Shown here piece after piece: positions 43,013 through 52,354 of a stretch of 64,000 nt of DNA. Source of the stretch: Roseovarius arcticus. GTDB lineage: Bacteria; Pseudomonadota; Alphaproteobacteria; Rhodobacterales; Rhodobacteraceae. The stretch spans positions 55,457 through 119,456 of the forward strand of contig NZ_SZZN01000002.1 in assembly GCF_006125015.1 (NCBI RefSeq), written 5' to 3'. The notes under the pieces are model-generated. The model saw only the letters and a program-made list of their open reading frames with translations, made no database searches and was not told where the DNA came from. How positions within the stretch are numbered: position 1 is the stretch's first letter; the number at the start of each line of letters is the position of its first letter. The position numbers and the translations under genes are program-made.

Positions 43013-45337
43013 CTAAAGCTGAACCCTGCGGAGCCGCAGGGCGTTGGTGATGACCGACACCGACGACAGGCTCATTGCCGCCGCAGCAATCATGGGTGAC
43101 AGCAGGGTGCCAAAGAACGGGTACAGCACGCCTGCAGCAACTGGAATGCCGATGGCGTTGTAGGCAAAGGCGAAAAACAGGTTCTGTTTGATATTGCGCA
43201 CGGTCGCAGCAGCCAGCGTGCGGGCACGCACGATGCCCATCAGATCGCCGCCGAGCAACGTCAGCCCCGCACTTTCTACAGCCACGTCAGCGCCAGTGCC
43301 CATCGCAATGCCCACGTCGGCAACTGCCAGCGCGGGCGCGTCGTTCACACCGTCACCTGCCATCGCGACCTTGCAGCCCTCGGCTTGCAGTTGTTCAACC
43401 AGTGCACGTTTATCGTCGGGCAGAACCCCAGCCCGCACCTCGTCAATTCCCAAAGCGTCGGCGACTGCCTTGGCGGTCCGTTCGTTATCCCCCGTGGCCA
43501 TGATAATGCGCAGGCCTTGCGCGTGCAGCTCCTTGATCGCTGCCGCGGTGCTGTCACGCACCGGATCCGCAACCGCGACGATGCCGATAAGCTCGCCATC
43601 AGCTGCCACAAACATTGCAGTCTTTCCAGTGGCACGAAGGGCATCGGCCCGTTCCTCAGCCGTGTCGGTTTTCAGCCCCAAATCCTGCATCATCGCCGCG
43701 TTGCCCAACGCCACCTTGCGACCGCCGACTACGCCTTGAACGCCCTTGCCCGTCACTGACGCAAACTCTTTGATATCCCCAGCCTTAATCCCTTTCACCG
43801 ATGCACCGGCGACAATCGCTTCGGCCAAAGGGTGCTCCGACCCTTTCTCAAGGGCTGCGGCCAGCGTCAGGATTCCGGCTTCATCTTCTTTCGCCAGGAC
43901 CACCACATCAGTCAGCGCGGGCTTGCCCATGGTCAGCGTGCCGGTCTTGTCGACGATCAATGTATCGACGCCCGCCATCCGTTCCAGCGCCTCGGCGTCC
44001 TTGATCAACACGCCTGCTTGTGCGCCCCGCCCTGCCGCCGTGGTGATGGAGATCGGCGTCGCCAAACCCAAGGCGCAGGGGCATGCGACGATCAGGACAG
44101 ATACTGCCGCCGTGATCGCATACGCAAGTGCTGGGGTAGGACCCCAGATCATCCAAACCACAAATGACGCCGCAGAAACCGCGAGGACCACCGGAACAAA
44201 CACCGCAGCGATCTTGTCAGCAACGCCTTGGATCGGTGCGCGCGAGCGTTTGGCGTTCGACACCATGGTGACGATCTGCGCCAACACACTGTCGACCCCA
44301 ACGCGGCCCGCCGCCATGACGAGCGATCCGTTTTTGTTGATCGTACCCCCTGTCACCGGATCACCAGCCGCCTTTTCCACTGGCATCGCCTCGCCTGTCA
44401 TCAGGCTTTCATCAACCGAGGATGTGCCTTCGGTAATCACTCCATCTACGGGAACCGCATCACCGGGGCGAACGCGCAGTTTGTCGCCCTCAACGATATC
44501 GGCCAGCGGCACGTCAGTTTCGGTACCATCAGATGAGATGCGCCGCGCGGTCTTGGGCGCAAGGTCCATCAGCGCGCGGATCGCGTCGCCGGTACGTTCG
44601 CGCGCGCGCAATTCAAGCACTTGTCCAACAAAAACGAGGGCGACGATCACGACCGAGGCCTCAAAATAGGTCCCGACCCCCATACCCATTTGATATGCAT
44701 CAGGGAACACCCCCGGCAAAAACGTGGCTACGACTGAGTAGCCATAGGCGGCTGCGACCCCGATTGAAATCAACGTCCACATGTTCGGGCTGCGGTTCAT
44801 GATCGATGCCCCGCCGCGCTGGAAGAACGGCGCCGCCGCCCACAGCACAACGGGCGTGGCCAGTGCAAATTCTAGATAGCCTGCCAATTCATGCCCGATC
44901 CAGTCACGCACCGGCAGTCCGATGAGTGCGCCCATGGTCAGGATCATCAAAGGCACAGCGGCGGCAGCGGAAATCCACATTCGCCTAGTGAAGTTCGCCA
45001 GTTCAGGCGAGGCTTCGTCCGTCGCAACCACGGGTTCCAGCGTCATTCCACAAATCGGGCAGTTTCCGGACGTATCCTGCAGTATCTGTGAATGCATCGG
45101 GCACGTGTATTGCGCAGCCTCGGGCACAGCGTGATTATTGACCGGAACCTGATCGTCAGTATAAGCCGCTGGATCAGCCTTAAATTTGGCTTGGCAATTC
45201 TCCGAACAGAAGTAGAAATCTTTGCCTTCAAAAGCCGCAGTCCGGGTGTCCGGTTTCATTGTTACGGTCATCCCGCAGACGGGGTCAACTACCGAGGTCT
45301 CGGGCGTCATCGCAGGAACCCTATCCAAGACCGTCAT
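43013..45337 (-). CDS. copA: Cu(I)-translocating P1B-type ATPase with N-terminal YHS and heavy-metal-binding domains
   Basis: 774 residues from the ATG at 45337, which overlaps the stop of the preceding small gene (ATGA). Domains: YHS (about 15-62, VVDPVCGMTV ... FCSENCQAKF), a CPMH...CPICGM metal-binding stretch (about 78-103), then eight membrane helices, VACPCALGLATP in helix 6, VDKTGTLTMGKP with the phosphorylated Asp, GSEHPLAEA and AGDGVNDAPALAVADVGIAM. The classical CxxC HMA domain is absent. CPC with this layout indicates copper export. A perfect FNR-like box precedes the pair. Confidence 0.93.
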   Translation of the reverse strand: MTVLDRVPAMTPETSVVDPVCGMTVTMKPDTRTAAFEGKDFYFCSENCQAKFKADPAAYTDDQVPVNNHAVPEAAQYTCPMHSQILQDTSGNCPICGMTLEPVVATDEASPELANFTRRMWISAAAAVPLMILTMGALIGLPVRDWIGHELAGYLEFALATPVVLWAAAPFFQRGGASIMNRSPNMWTLISIGVAAAYGYSVVATFLPGVFPDAYQMGMGVGTYFEASVVIVALVFVGQVLELRARERTGDAIRALMDLAPKTARRISSDGTETDVPLADIVEGDKLRVRPGDAVPVDGVITEGTSSVDESLMTGEAMPVEKAAGDPVTGGTINKNGSLVMAAGRVGVDSVLAQIVTMVSNAKRSRAPIQGVADKIAAVFVPVVLAVSAASFVVWMIWGPTPALAYAITAAVSVLIVACPCALGLATPISITTAAGRGAQAGVLIKDAEALERMAGVDTLIVDKTGTLTMGKPALTDVVVLAKEDEAGILTLAAALEKGSEHPLAEAIVAGASVKGIKAGDIKEFASVTGKGVQGVVGGRKVALGNAAMMQDLGLKTDTAEERADALRATGKTAMFVAADGELIGIVAVADPVRDSTAAAIKELHAQGLRIIMATGDNERTAKAVADALGIDEVRAGVLPDDKRALVEQLQAEGCKVAMAGDGVNDAPALAVADVGIAMGTGADVAVESAGLTLLGGDLMGIVRARTLAAATVRNIKQNLFFAFAYNAIGIPVAAGVLYPFFGTLLSPMIAAAAMSLSSVSVITNALRLRRVQL

Positions 45338-45438
45338 TTCCGCAGATATTTCACAAGCGCTGCGATGGCCAAAAGGGCCAATACCAGCAAAACCCACATC
45401 CAAAGACCGCCGGACCCCATCTCATACCCATTCATCAT
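45334..45438 (-). CDS. 34-residue membrane peptide coupled to copA
   Basis: From ATG 45438 the minus strand encodes MMNGYEMGSGGLWMWVLLVL then ALLAIAALVKYLRK and TGA. It is a single membrane helix with a Gly/Met-rich N-terminus and a positive C-terminus. AAAGG lies upstream, and the stop overlaps the copA start by four bases, so copA translation likely depends on it. Similar short peptides often precede copper ATPase genes and resemble the membrane part of SHOCT-type proteins. The ORF is too short for routine gene calling. A regulatory or subunit role is inferred only. Confidence 0.7.
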   Translation of the reverse strand: MMNGYEMGSGGLWMWVLLVLALLAIAALVKYLRK

Positions 45439-45496
45439 ATCATGACCTTTCAAAGTTACTCACTCACGACAAAGCCATCAGTCGTGCATCTTGTCG

Positions 45497-45510
45497 TTGA
45501 TGCAGATCAG
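45497..45510 (-). promoter_or_regulatory. Crp/Fnr-type box upstream of the copA unit
   Basis: TTGATGCAGATCAG is a nearly perfect TTGAT-N4-ATCAA-type site, 59 bases before the small gene's ATG on the minus strand. No convincing -10 lies at the usual distance. Confidence 0.5.
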
Positions 45511-45804
45511 TGCATTGCCGGCGATCATGGCCGCGAGTCCAAAATGTGATTGGCGTTCACAACGGCTTTCCAGACTGACGTCAAATGGTAAGCCCCCCGA
45601 AAACTAGTAGCGTTCAAAAGTAGAATTTTCTCGGCAGAATGCCTGAGGAGATTTCTTGGTGAAACGGCACGATATAGCGACTCACAGTCCCCGGCAGAGA
45701 GTGCTGGCGGCGGAGACTGATCCGAGGCCTTTTGTAAGACGGAATGTCCTGACTTCGGCGAGCCATCAATACTCCAAAACTGCATTGCAAGATCTCCGCT
45801 TTAA

Positions 45805-45905
45805 CGGTCAGGCGGCGTCCAATCTTTCTCCACTCCCGCATTTTGGTGACGCAATCGCAAAGCAAGACCGATCGATCGATCGAAACACCGATGGCTATCG
45901 GCAGG
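45805..45905 (-). pseudogene. SulP transporter, 3'-end relic
   Basis: On the minus strand the DNA reads ADLPIAIGVS, then shifts frame and ends with codons for EKDWTPPD. The complete SulP at 59848-61113 ends ADLTIAIGVGVSVG ... EKDWTPPDR, with matching DNA blocks including GTCCAATCTTTCTC on the plus strand. About 100 bases survive with indels. The rest of 45511-46041 holds nothing that I can identify. Confidence 0.6.
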
Positions 45906-46041
45906 TCAGCCGTTTTGGGACCCCGACATGGGCCGATTGTAAACATCGCGGAACGAGACGTTCCTCCTGGCTGGATTACTGTGTCCTGACCCTTGGAACA
46001 TACCCAAATCACTCGTTTCGTGTAGCAAGGATCATCCGAGG

Positions 46042-46083
46042 CTAACATCCATCAGTATCTGATCAAAGAACGCACTGTAGAGA
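46042..46083 (+). promoter_or_regulatory. Crp/Fnr-type box and -10 of gadB-aspT
   Basis: CTAACATCCATCAG at 46042-46055 and TAGAGA at 46078-46083, 22 bases apart, with TGTAGAGAT forming an extended -10. gadB starts at 46152. Confidence 0.6.
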
Positions 46084-46151
46084 TGTTTCCAATATGTCAG
46101 CCTACGCACTTTTTTCGCCAACGGCACCCCGTCGTTCAAAGGACCAAGAAC

Positions 46152-47534
46152 ATGCCCATTCATCACGTCGATCTTAGCGATCAGTCCAGCCTGCTGGACA
46201 TCTATGCAACTAAAGCCTCTCAGGACAGCCTTCCAAAATACAAATTGCCGAAAGGCCGCACAGAACCACGCGCTGCCTATGCTCTGGTCCGGGACGAGCT
46301 GATGCTCGACGGCAACTCGCGCCAGAACCTAGCGACTTTCTGCACGACTTGGGTAGAGGATGAGGTGAAGCAGCTGATGGCGGATGCGGTCGACAAAAAC
46401 ATGATCGACAAGGACGAATACCCCCAGACCGCCGAGATCGAAAACCGCTGCGTTCATATTCTCGCTGACCTCTGGAATGCCGAGAAATCGCGCGAAACAG
46501 TGGGCTGCTCGACCACCGGCTCAAGTGAGGCGGCAATGCTTGGCGGATTGGCGTTCAAGTGGCAGTGGCGCAAGCGCCGGGAGGCAGAGGGTAAGGATGC
46601 GAGCAAGCCGAACATCGTGACCGGTCCGGTGCAGATCTGCTGGAAAAAGTTTGCCCGCTATTTCGATGTCGAGATCCGTGAAGTGCCGCTTGAAGGCGAT
46701 GCTTTAGGGATCACGCCAGAAGATCTGCGCGCGCATTGTGACGAGAACACGATCGGTGTTGTCGCGACGCTGGGTGTGACCTTTACTGGGATCTACGAAC
46801 CCGTCGAGGCGCTGGCGAAAGAACTGGATGCGATCCAGAAGGATCTCGGGTTCGATATTCCGATCCACGTGGACGCCGCTTCTGGTGGTTTCATCGCGCC
46901 GTTCATCCAACGCGACCTCGTCTGGGATTTCAGAATCAAACGGGTCCGGTCGATCAACGCTTCGGGTCACAAGTATGGTCTCGCACCGCTCGGCGTCGGC
47001 TGGGTAATCTGGTCTTCAAAAGAAGACCTGCCGGAAGACTTGATCTTCCATGTCGACTACCTAGGCGGCGACATGCCAACCTTCGCGCTGAACTTCTCCC
47101 GGCCTGGCGGTGAGATCATAGCACAATATTACAACTTCCTGCGGCTCGGACATGACGGCTACACAGCCGTCCAGCAAGCCTGTTCTGATACGGCAAAATG
47201 GCTGGGCGTGGAATTGGCAAAGCTTGGTCCCTTCGAGATGGTCTACGATGGCATCGGCGGCCTGCCCGCTGTCGCCTACAAGCTAACGGACACTGATCAT
47301 GGTTTCACGCTTTATGATCTGTCCGAACGCGTGCGGATGCGGGGCTGGCAGATCGCGTCCTATCCGCTGCCGTCGAACCGACAGGATACCGTGGTCCAGC
47401 GTATATTAATCCGTCACGGGGTCAGTCGCGATCTGGCAGAGCTTCTCCTCGATGACATCATACGTGCGATCGACCATCTTAAAAAGAACCCGGTTCCAAA
47501 CTCTGTCGCAAAGCCTAGCTTCCATCATGCGTGA
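46152..47534 (+). CDS. gadB: Glutamate decarboxylase
   Basis: 460 residues from ATG 46152 (AAAGGA site); an upstream ATG at 46083 would overlap the predicted -10 element and adds atypical sequence. Group II PLP decarboxylase motifs: [15 protein letters not shown] for phosphate binding, HVDAASGGF at 239-247 and INASGHKYG with the Schiff-base Lys at about 274. Length and sequence follow E. coli GadA/B (466). The reaction consumes a cytoplasmic proton as glutamate becomes GABA and CO2. The stop lies inside the first codons of aspT, so the two form an operon. Confidence 0.95.
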   Translation: MPIHHVDLSDQSSLLDIYATKASQDSLPKYKLPKGRTEPRAAYALVRDELMLDGNSRQNLATFCTTWVEDEVKQLMADAVDKNMIDKDEYPQTAEIENRCVHILADLWNAEKSRETVGCSTTGSSEAAMLGGLAFKWQWRKRREAEGKDASKPNIVTGPVQICWKKFARYFDVEIREVPLEGDALGITPEDLRAHCDENTIGVVATLGVTFTGIYEPVEALAKELDAIQKDLGFDIPIHVDAASGGFIAPFIQRDLVWDFRIKRVRSINASGHKYGLAPLGVGWVIWSSKEDLPEDLIFHVDYLGGDMPTFALNFSRPGGEIIAQYYNFLRLGHDGYTAVQQACSDTAKWLGVELAKLGPFEMVYDGIGGLPAVAYKLTDTDHGFTLYDLSERVRMRGWQIASYPLPSNRQDTVVQRILIRHGVSRDLAELLLDDIIRAIDHLKKNPVPNSVAKPSFHHA

Positions 47535-49419
47535 TACATCGCAGAACGACAAAACGCTACGGGCCGTCGCCGTTTCTGGCGCGGGCCTGCTCCTTTCCGC
47601 TGAGCAGGCGGTGGCACAGACAGACGTGACCCACGATGCGGATGGAGTGATCGGGCAGGTCTTCGATACGATAAAGCCCGTTACCGAGGCAGGGTTTCAC
47701 GGCTTTTTCCAGCTTCTGGACAATCAACCCATCGCGTTCATCCTGCTCGCGCTGGCGCTGGGAACGCTAATCGGGAAGTTCAGCTTCAAGACCATCTCGC
47801 TTGGCTCCACGGCAGGCACACTGCTGGTCGGGGTTTTGCTTTCGATGATAGCCGAGGCGGCCTATGGCATCACCTATTCCATCCCGGGCATCCTGTCGTC
47901 TTTCATGCTCTTGTTGTTTATGTATGCACTTGGTCTGAAGGTTGGCCCACAGTTCTTTTCCGGCCTTCGAAAGGGCGGTTTGGCGTTTCTCGCAATCGGT
48001 TTCATCGTGTTCAGCCTCAACTGGGCCATCTGTTTCTTCGGGGCGATGCTTGTCGGACTTGCGCCGGGCTATGCGACCGGCCTGATTTCGGGCAGCTACA
48101 CGATCACGGCGATCCTCGGGGTTGGTCAGGGTGCGCTGGCCAGCGGTGCTTACGTTCCGCCCGTTGGCACATCCGTCGAGCAGGTCGGTGCCAACATGGC
48201 CGCTGCCTATGCGATCAGCTATGTCCTGTCGACTGTGTTGACTATTCTGCTTATCCGGTATCTGCCGCGCATCTTCGGTTATGACGCTGTAGCCGAGGCA
48301 AAACTGGCTGAAGCAGATTTCAGCGGTGGGGCGAATGATCCGGTGCCCGGTGCTCCGGGTGCATTGACCATGGGTTTTACGACTGTTGGCGTCCGCGCGT
48401 TTGCCGTCACTCACAAAAGCTTTATTGGCCGGACCCTGTCGCAACTCGTCGAAGATTTTCCCGAAGTGCCGATTTTGCGCGTGGTGCGCGACGGCAAGAT
48501 AATGGAGATGGCGAAAGAGCTTGTTGTGCAAAAGGACGACATTGTCACTGTGCGAGCAGATGTGCACGATTTGATCGAGAAAGAAGGCAAACTGATCGGT
48601 CCGGAATCTGATAGCCCGCTGGCGCGAAACGTCCCCGTAGAGGTCGCCGATGTGCATATCGGGTCGCATAAGATATCCGGAAAAAGCCTGTCAGATCTCG
48701 GTGCGGCGCTGGCTGGTGGCGTAACCGTACAGGCGCTATTCAGGGCGGGTAATGAGCTGCCTCTCGGTCCGGATACGGATGTAAGATTTGGCGATGTGGT
48801 GCGCCTGAACGGGCCGGATGCCGCCATTCAAAGGGCGGCTACGCTGCTGGGCGGGACGCCTGTTTTGTTCACGATGAAGTCAGAGGTTCTCTACCTCGCT
48901 CTCGCCATGTTGGTCGGGTATCTCGTGGGTGTCATTACTGTCACAATTTCGGGCATCCCCTTTGCGTTCGGAACATCCGCAGGGGTGATCATGGCGGGCG
49001 TTGGCGTCAGCTATTTTCGCAGCCGCAATCCTAATTTCGGCGGTCCCGTGAACGAGGGGGCGCGTAGTTTCCTGCAGGACTTTGGCCTGAATGCCTTTGT
49101 CGCAGTCTTATCGGCCAATGTCGGCCCCAAGGTCATTTCTGCCCTTGGCGGCGATACGATCCTGTGGCTTGCGCTGATAGGTATTGCAGGGGCGCTCATA
49201 CCGCCACTGGTCGCCTTCTGGGTCGGGATAAAGGTCTTCGGTCTCAACGCGATCATCTCCGATGGTGCCGCAACAGGCGGGCGTAACAGCACACCAAGTC
49301 TGAACGCAATCATGGAAGAGTCCAAGAGTTCGGTCGCCGCTGTACCTTATCCGGTAGCCTATGCGTTCACGACAGTTCTGGCGCTGATCGGGGGGTATTT
49401 CTCGATGATCTTGTCCTGA
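47527..49419 (+). CDS. AspT-family amino acid exchanger, coupled to gadB
   Basis: 630 residues from ATG 47527, overlapping gadB by 8 bases. Two similar membrane halves (about 60-270 and 460-630; [13 protein letters not shown] and [14 protein letters not shown]) flank two RCK_C/TrkA_C-type domains (about 285-445), the organisation of the aspartate:alanine exchanger family. The [19 protein letters not shown] block is characteristic. In this context the exchanger probably imports glutamate and exports GABA, taking the role that GadC plays in enterobacteria. That substrate is inferred from the operon, not from sequence. Confidence 0.88.
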   Translation: MRDTSQNDKTLRAVAVSGAGLLLSAEQAVAQTDVTHDADGVIGQVFDTIKPVTEAGFHGFFQLLDNQPIAFILLALALGTLIGKFSFKTISLGSTAGTLLVGVLLSMIAEAAYGITYSIPGILSSFMLLLFMYALGLKVGPQFFSGLRKGGLAFLAIGFIVFSLNWAICFFGAMLVGLAPGYATGLISGSYTITAILGVGQGALASGAYVPPVGTSVEQVGANMAAAYAISYVLSTVLTILLIRYLPRIFGYDAVAEAKLAEADFSGGANDPVPGAPGALTMGFTTVGVRAFAVTHKSFIGRTLSQLVEDFPEVPILRVVRDGKIMEMAKELVVQKDDIVTVRADVHDLIEKEGKLIGPESDSPLARNVPVEVADVHIGSHKISGKSLSDLGAALAGGVTVQALFRAGNELPLGPDTDVRFGDVVRLNGPDAAIQRAATLLGGTPVLFTMKSEVLYLALAMLVGYLVGVITVTISGIPFAFGTSAGVIMAGVGVSYFRSRNPNFGGPVNEGARSFLQDFGLNAFVAVLSANVGPKVISALGGDTILWLALIGIAGALIPPLVAFWVGIKVFGLNAIISDGAATGGRNSTPSLNAIMEESKSSVAAVPYPVAYAFTTVLALIGGYFSMILS

Positions 49420-49495
49420 CGATCCAGCGCGCCGACCTCCTCAAACGGGGCTCGGGTGATTTCATTCCGTAACATGAGAAAATAGAGGTGATGAC

Positions 49496-49696
49496 ATGAC
49501 CCAAGATAGAACACCAAAACCCGACAACTCCGACCACGCCCTTGGTGCCAAAGGTACCATATCGCAAGCCGGACGTTCAGGTGGGCGTTTGCCGCGCGAC
49601 ATCGGCACGCAGGATGAACTGAAGCGGGCCAACGAACGCCCCGCCGGCAAAACCCGCGTCAAGAAATCTGACGAAAACGGCGGGCACTCGGGGTAA
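49496..49696 (+). CDS. Small hydrophilic hypothetical protein (66 aa)
   Basis: ATG 49496 with GAGGTG 5-10 bases upstream. The product is highly charged and rich in Gly, Lys, Arg and Asp (LGAKGTISQAGRSGGRLPRD, KTRVKKSDENGGHSG) with no hydrophobic core, suggesting a disordered stress peptide. It lies 77 bases behind the exchanger gene and might share its transcript. I do not recognise the family. Confidence 0.6.
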   Translation: MTQDRTPKPDNSDHALGAKGTISQAGRSGGRLPRDIGTQDELKRANERPAGKTRVKKSDENGGHSG

Positions 49697-49734
49697 CTGC
49701 AAAGGCGGAAGACGTGGTGAATACAACTTGCAGG

Positions 49735-49880
49735 ATGCGGGCATACCACTTTCGAACGCGGCGCCCATGTGCGCCAGCGCCGCTTCTCCGTCAAAGCATG
49801 AGGTAGGCGAACAGGTCGATGTCCGAGTGGTGCCAGGTGTGTCCCGTGGCGACATGGGGTAGTGACAAGTGGATGTCATC
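49735..49880 (-). pseudogene. Possible small c-type cytochrome relic
   Basis: On the minus strand HVATGHTWHHSDIDLFAYLM is followed, after a frame change, by DGEAALAHMGAAFESGMPAS. Together they resemble the middle of small class I cytochromes (TGHTWHH, then a helix and a Met-Pro haem-ligand region). The CxxCH motif is not present. The family call is tentative. Confidence 0.4.
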
Positions 49881-49985
49881 TGAAACGTATCGACGACGTC
49901 ATCGGCCCGCACACCTGAAGGGATGCAACGACGACATTTTGAGAACCCTGATGTGGGTCAATTAGAGCGCCACCCGCCCACGGTG

Positions 49986-50222
49986 TCAGCGATAGACAAT
50001 CCCGCTGACGGTGTTGATCTCTTGCCCTGTTATGTAAGCAGAACCCGGTCCAGCTACGTAAGAAACTAGTGCGGCAACTTCGTCCGGTGTCTGTGCGGGT
50101 CCTTAGGCTATTTCGCCCAGGTAATTGTCGTGGGTCTCGCCGATGGGCGCACCGGTCACTTCAGAAAACCGCTTGTCGATCTCGACCAACATGTCTGTCC
50201 CGACGATGCCGGGGCAGTAGCG
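49986..50222 (-). pseudogene. Acetoin-reductase-like SDR relic (C-terminal part)
   Basis: About 79 codons on the minus strand read [32 protein letters not shown], a stop, then GPAQTPDEVAALVSYVAGPG and SGIVYR. They align with the C-terminus of the intact SDR at 16181-16960. An in-frame TAA interrupts it and the first two thirds are deleted. The DNA further upstream (to 50342) still resembles the SDR promoter region. Confidence 0.85.
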
Positions 50223-50328
50223 CCAATTTTCCATTGAGTGTAATTGGAGAATTCATTTTCTTTTGCTAACTGAGCGAGTGAGCCGTGGTCGCCTAACGCT
50301 AATTGATCGGAAAAGAGGCTCCTTGGGG

Positions 50329-50365
50329 CTAACGCGGTTCAGCAGCCGATCGCGGAGCTTACTTT
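50329..50365 (+). promoter_or_regulatory. Crp/Fnr-type box upstream of the SLC13 gene
   Basis: CTAACGCGGTTCAG at 50329-50342, with TACTTT at 50360-50365, 17 bases away. The left flank (GATCGGAAAAGAGGCTCC) resembles the SDR promoter read in the other direction, so the site may be inherited from the decayed SDR gene. The SLC13 gene starts at 50396. Confidence 0.45.
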
Positions 50366-50395
50366 AAGCGAAGACCCAGAACGAAAGCTGTTTCC

Positions 50396-52270
50396 TTGAC
50401 CAACCCGCAGATCCTGATTTTCGCAATTCTCGCTGCCATGATGGGGCTGTTCCTGTGGGGGCGGCTTCGCCATGACGTGGTCGCGTTAGCGGCCCTTATG
50501 GCCTGCGTCATATTAGGGTTGGTTCCGTCAGGCGCGGCTTTTGCAGGCTTCGGCCATCCGGCGGTGATTACAGTGGCCTGTGTGCTGGTGCTCAGTCAGG
50601 GGTTGCGCAACACCGGCGCCGTAGATTGGCTGGCGCGCAGCATCCTGCCGCGCGATGCCGGACGGATCACGACCATGCTCGCGCTAATAGGGCTGGGTGC
50701 AGCACTGTCGGGTTTTATGAACAACGTCGGCGCGATGGCGCTTTTGATGCCAATCGCAGTGCAGTTGTCGGACCGGCTGGATCTGACGCCCGGACAGATT
50801 TTGATGCCGCTCGCCTTCGGGACTATTCTGGGGGGCATGACCACGCTCGTTGGCACGCCACCGAACCTGATCGTTTCGGGCTTTCGGGAAGAGGCGGGGC
50901 TTGGGCAATTCGCCATGTTCGATTTTGCCCCTGTGGGATTTGCGGTTGCAACCTTGGGCGTTCTTTTCGTCGCACTCATTGGTTGGCGTCTGGTGCCTGC
51001 ACGCAAATCTGCCGCTGGCGCCAGTTTTGACACTGGCACCTATCTGACCGAGGTGCGCGTTCCTGCGAAGGGAAAGGCTGTCGGCCTGACCATGCGCGGC
51101 TTTGAAGCCGAGATCGAGGACAGCGGCGCACAGATCGTCGGTCTGGTGCGTAACGAGGTGCGTATGACCGCGCCGCATGGCGCGCGCCGCATCCACGCCG
51201 GTGATGTTCTGGTGCTGCAGGCCGATGTCGACGCCTTGACCGAAGCGCTGTCAGTCTTCGGCATCGAGCTTGAGGCGCAGAAAGCAGCCTCGGCTAGTAA
51301 AGACGAAACGGCAGATGATGCGTCCGAAAAGACATCGAAAGCGGCCAAAGCGGAAGCCGCCATCAAAGAGGCTGACAAGGTCGAGGACATCGACGAGAGC
51401 GATGAGCGTGACGAGGATATCATCCTGCGAGAACTCGCCATTCTGCCAGGTGCTACCATCGTCGGGCGTTCGGCGAGCGATCTGCGGTTGCGCACGCGCT
51501 ACGGGCTCAATCTGCTTGCCGTATCGCGCGAAGGACGCCAACCACAAGCGCGGCTTCGCAAGCTAAAGCTGAAATCCGGCGATCTGCTGCTGATGCAGGG
51601 TCCGGCCGAGATGATGGCCGAATTCATCAACGATACGGGCTGCGTGCCGCTGGGTGAGCGCGAGCTGCGCATCCCCGACAAGCGCATGGCGATTATTGCG
51701 GGGGCGATCATGCTGGGGGCTATCGGTATTGTAACGCTGGGCCTGCTGCCTGCACCCGTGGGCTTTGCGCTTGGGGTACTGGCCTCGATGCTCTTGCGCA
51801 CGGTCCCTCTAAGGAAAATCTATACGGCGATTGACTGGCCGATTATCGTTCTGCTGGCGGCACTGATCCCGGTTGCGGGCGCGATGCAGACGACCGGGGC
51901 TGCCGATCTGCTGGCGCGGTTTCTGGTTGAGACCATCGCGCAAGGTAACCCTATCGCCGCGTTGGCTGTCATTCTGATCACCACAATGTTCCTGTCAGAC
52001 GTGATGAACAACGCCGCCACCGCCGCCATCCTGTGCCCCATCGCCCTCGGCATTGCCGCCACACTTGGCGTCAATCCGGACAGTTTCCTGATGGCCGTCG
52101 CGATTGGCGCGTCGTGCGCCTTTCTCACGCCAATCGGACATCAGAACAACACCTTGATCCTTGGCCCCGGTGGGTTCCAGTTCGGTGACTACTGGCGGTT
52201 GGGACTTCTGGTCGAGGTCATCGTGGTCGCCGTCAGTCTGCCACTTTTGTTGATCGTCTGGCCATTGTAA
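50396..52270 (+). CDS. SLC13/DASS-family permease with central RCK_C domains
   Basis: 624 residues from a TTG at 50396; the ribosome binding site is weak, so the start is less certain. Membrane helices at both ends carry GLGAALSGFMNNVGAMALLMP and VGTPPNLIVSGF, and at the end FLSDVMNNAATAAILCPIAL, the paired Ser-Asn-containing hairpins of divalent-anion:sodium symporters. Between them lie two TrkA-C-type domains (about 220-300 and 345-425) joined by a linker very rich in Lys, Glu, Asp and Ala (about 298-345). The substrate may be sulfate, a dicarboxylate or similar. It is a single-gene unit. Confidence 0.88.
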   Translation: MTNPQILIFAILAAMMGLFLWGRLRHDVVALAALMACVILGLVPSGAAFAGFGHPAVITVACVLVLSQGLRNTGAVDWLARSILPRDAGRITTMLALIGLGAALSGFMNNVGAMALLMPIAVQLSDRLDLTPGQILMPLAFGTILGGMTTLVGTPPNLIVSGFREEAGLGQFAMFDFAPVGFAVATLGVLFVALIGWRLVPARKSAAGASFDTGTYLTEVRVPAKGKAVGLTMRGFEAEIEDSGAQIVGLVRNEVRMTAPHGARRIHAGDVLVLQADVDALTEALSVFGIELEAQKAASASKDETADDASEKTSKAAKAEAAIKEADKVEDIDESDERDEDIILRELAILPGATIVGRSASDLRLRTRYGLNLLAVSREGRQPQARLRKLKLKSGDLLLMQGPAEMMAEFINDTGCVPLGERELRIPDKRMAIIAGAIMLGAIGIVTLGLLPAPVGFALGVLASMLLRTVPLRKIYTAIDWPIIVLLAALIPVAGAMQTTGAADLLARFLVETIAQGNPIAALAVILITTMFLSDVMNNAATAAILCPIALGIAATLGVNPDSFLMAVAIGASCAFLTPIGHQNNTLILGPGGFQFGDYWRLGLLVEVIVVAVSLPLLLIVWPL

Positions 52271-52354
52271 ATCTGCATGGGTAAATCCGCAGGGACACGC
52301 CTCACACGATCAATTGACCGATGACAGCAAGATCCGGCAGGTCCAAGCCGGTCC

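Noticed and set aside
45614..46048. Minus-strand frame that looked like a possible small gene
   Set aside because: The only recognisable part is a frameshifted SulP tail; no start signal and no conservation elsewhere in the frame.
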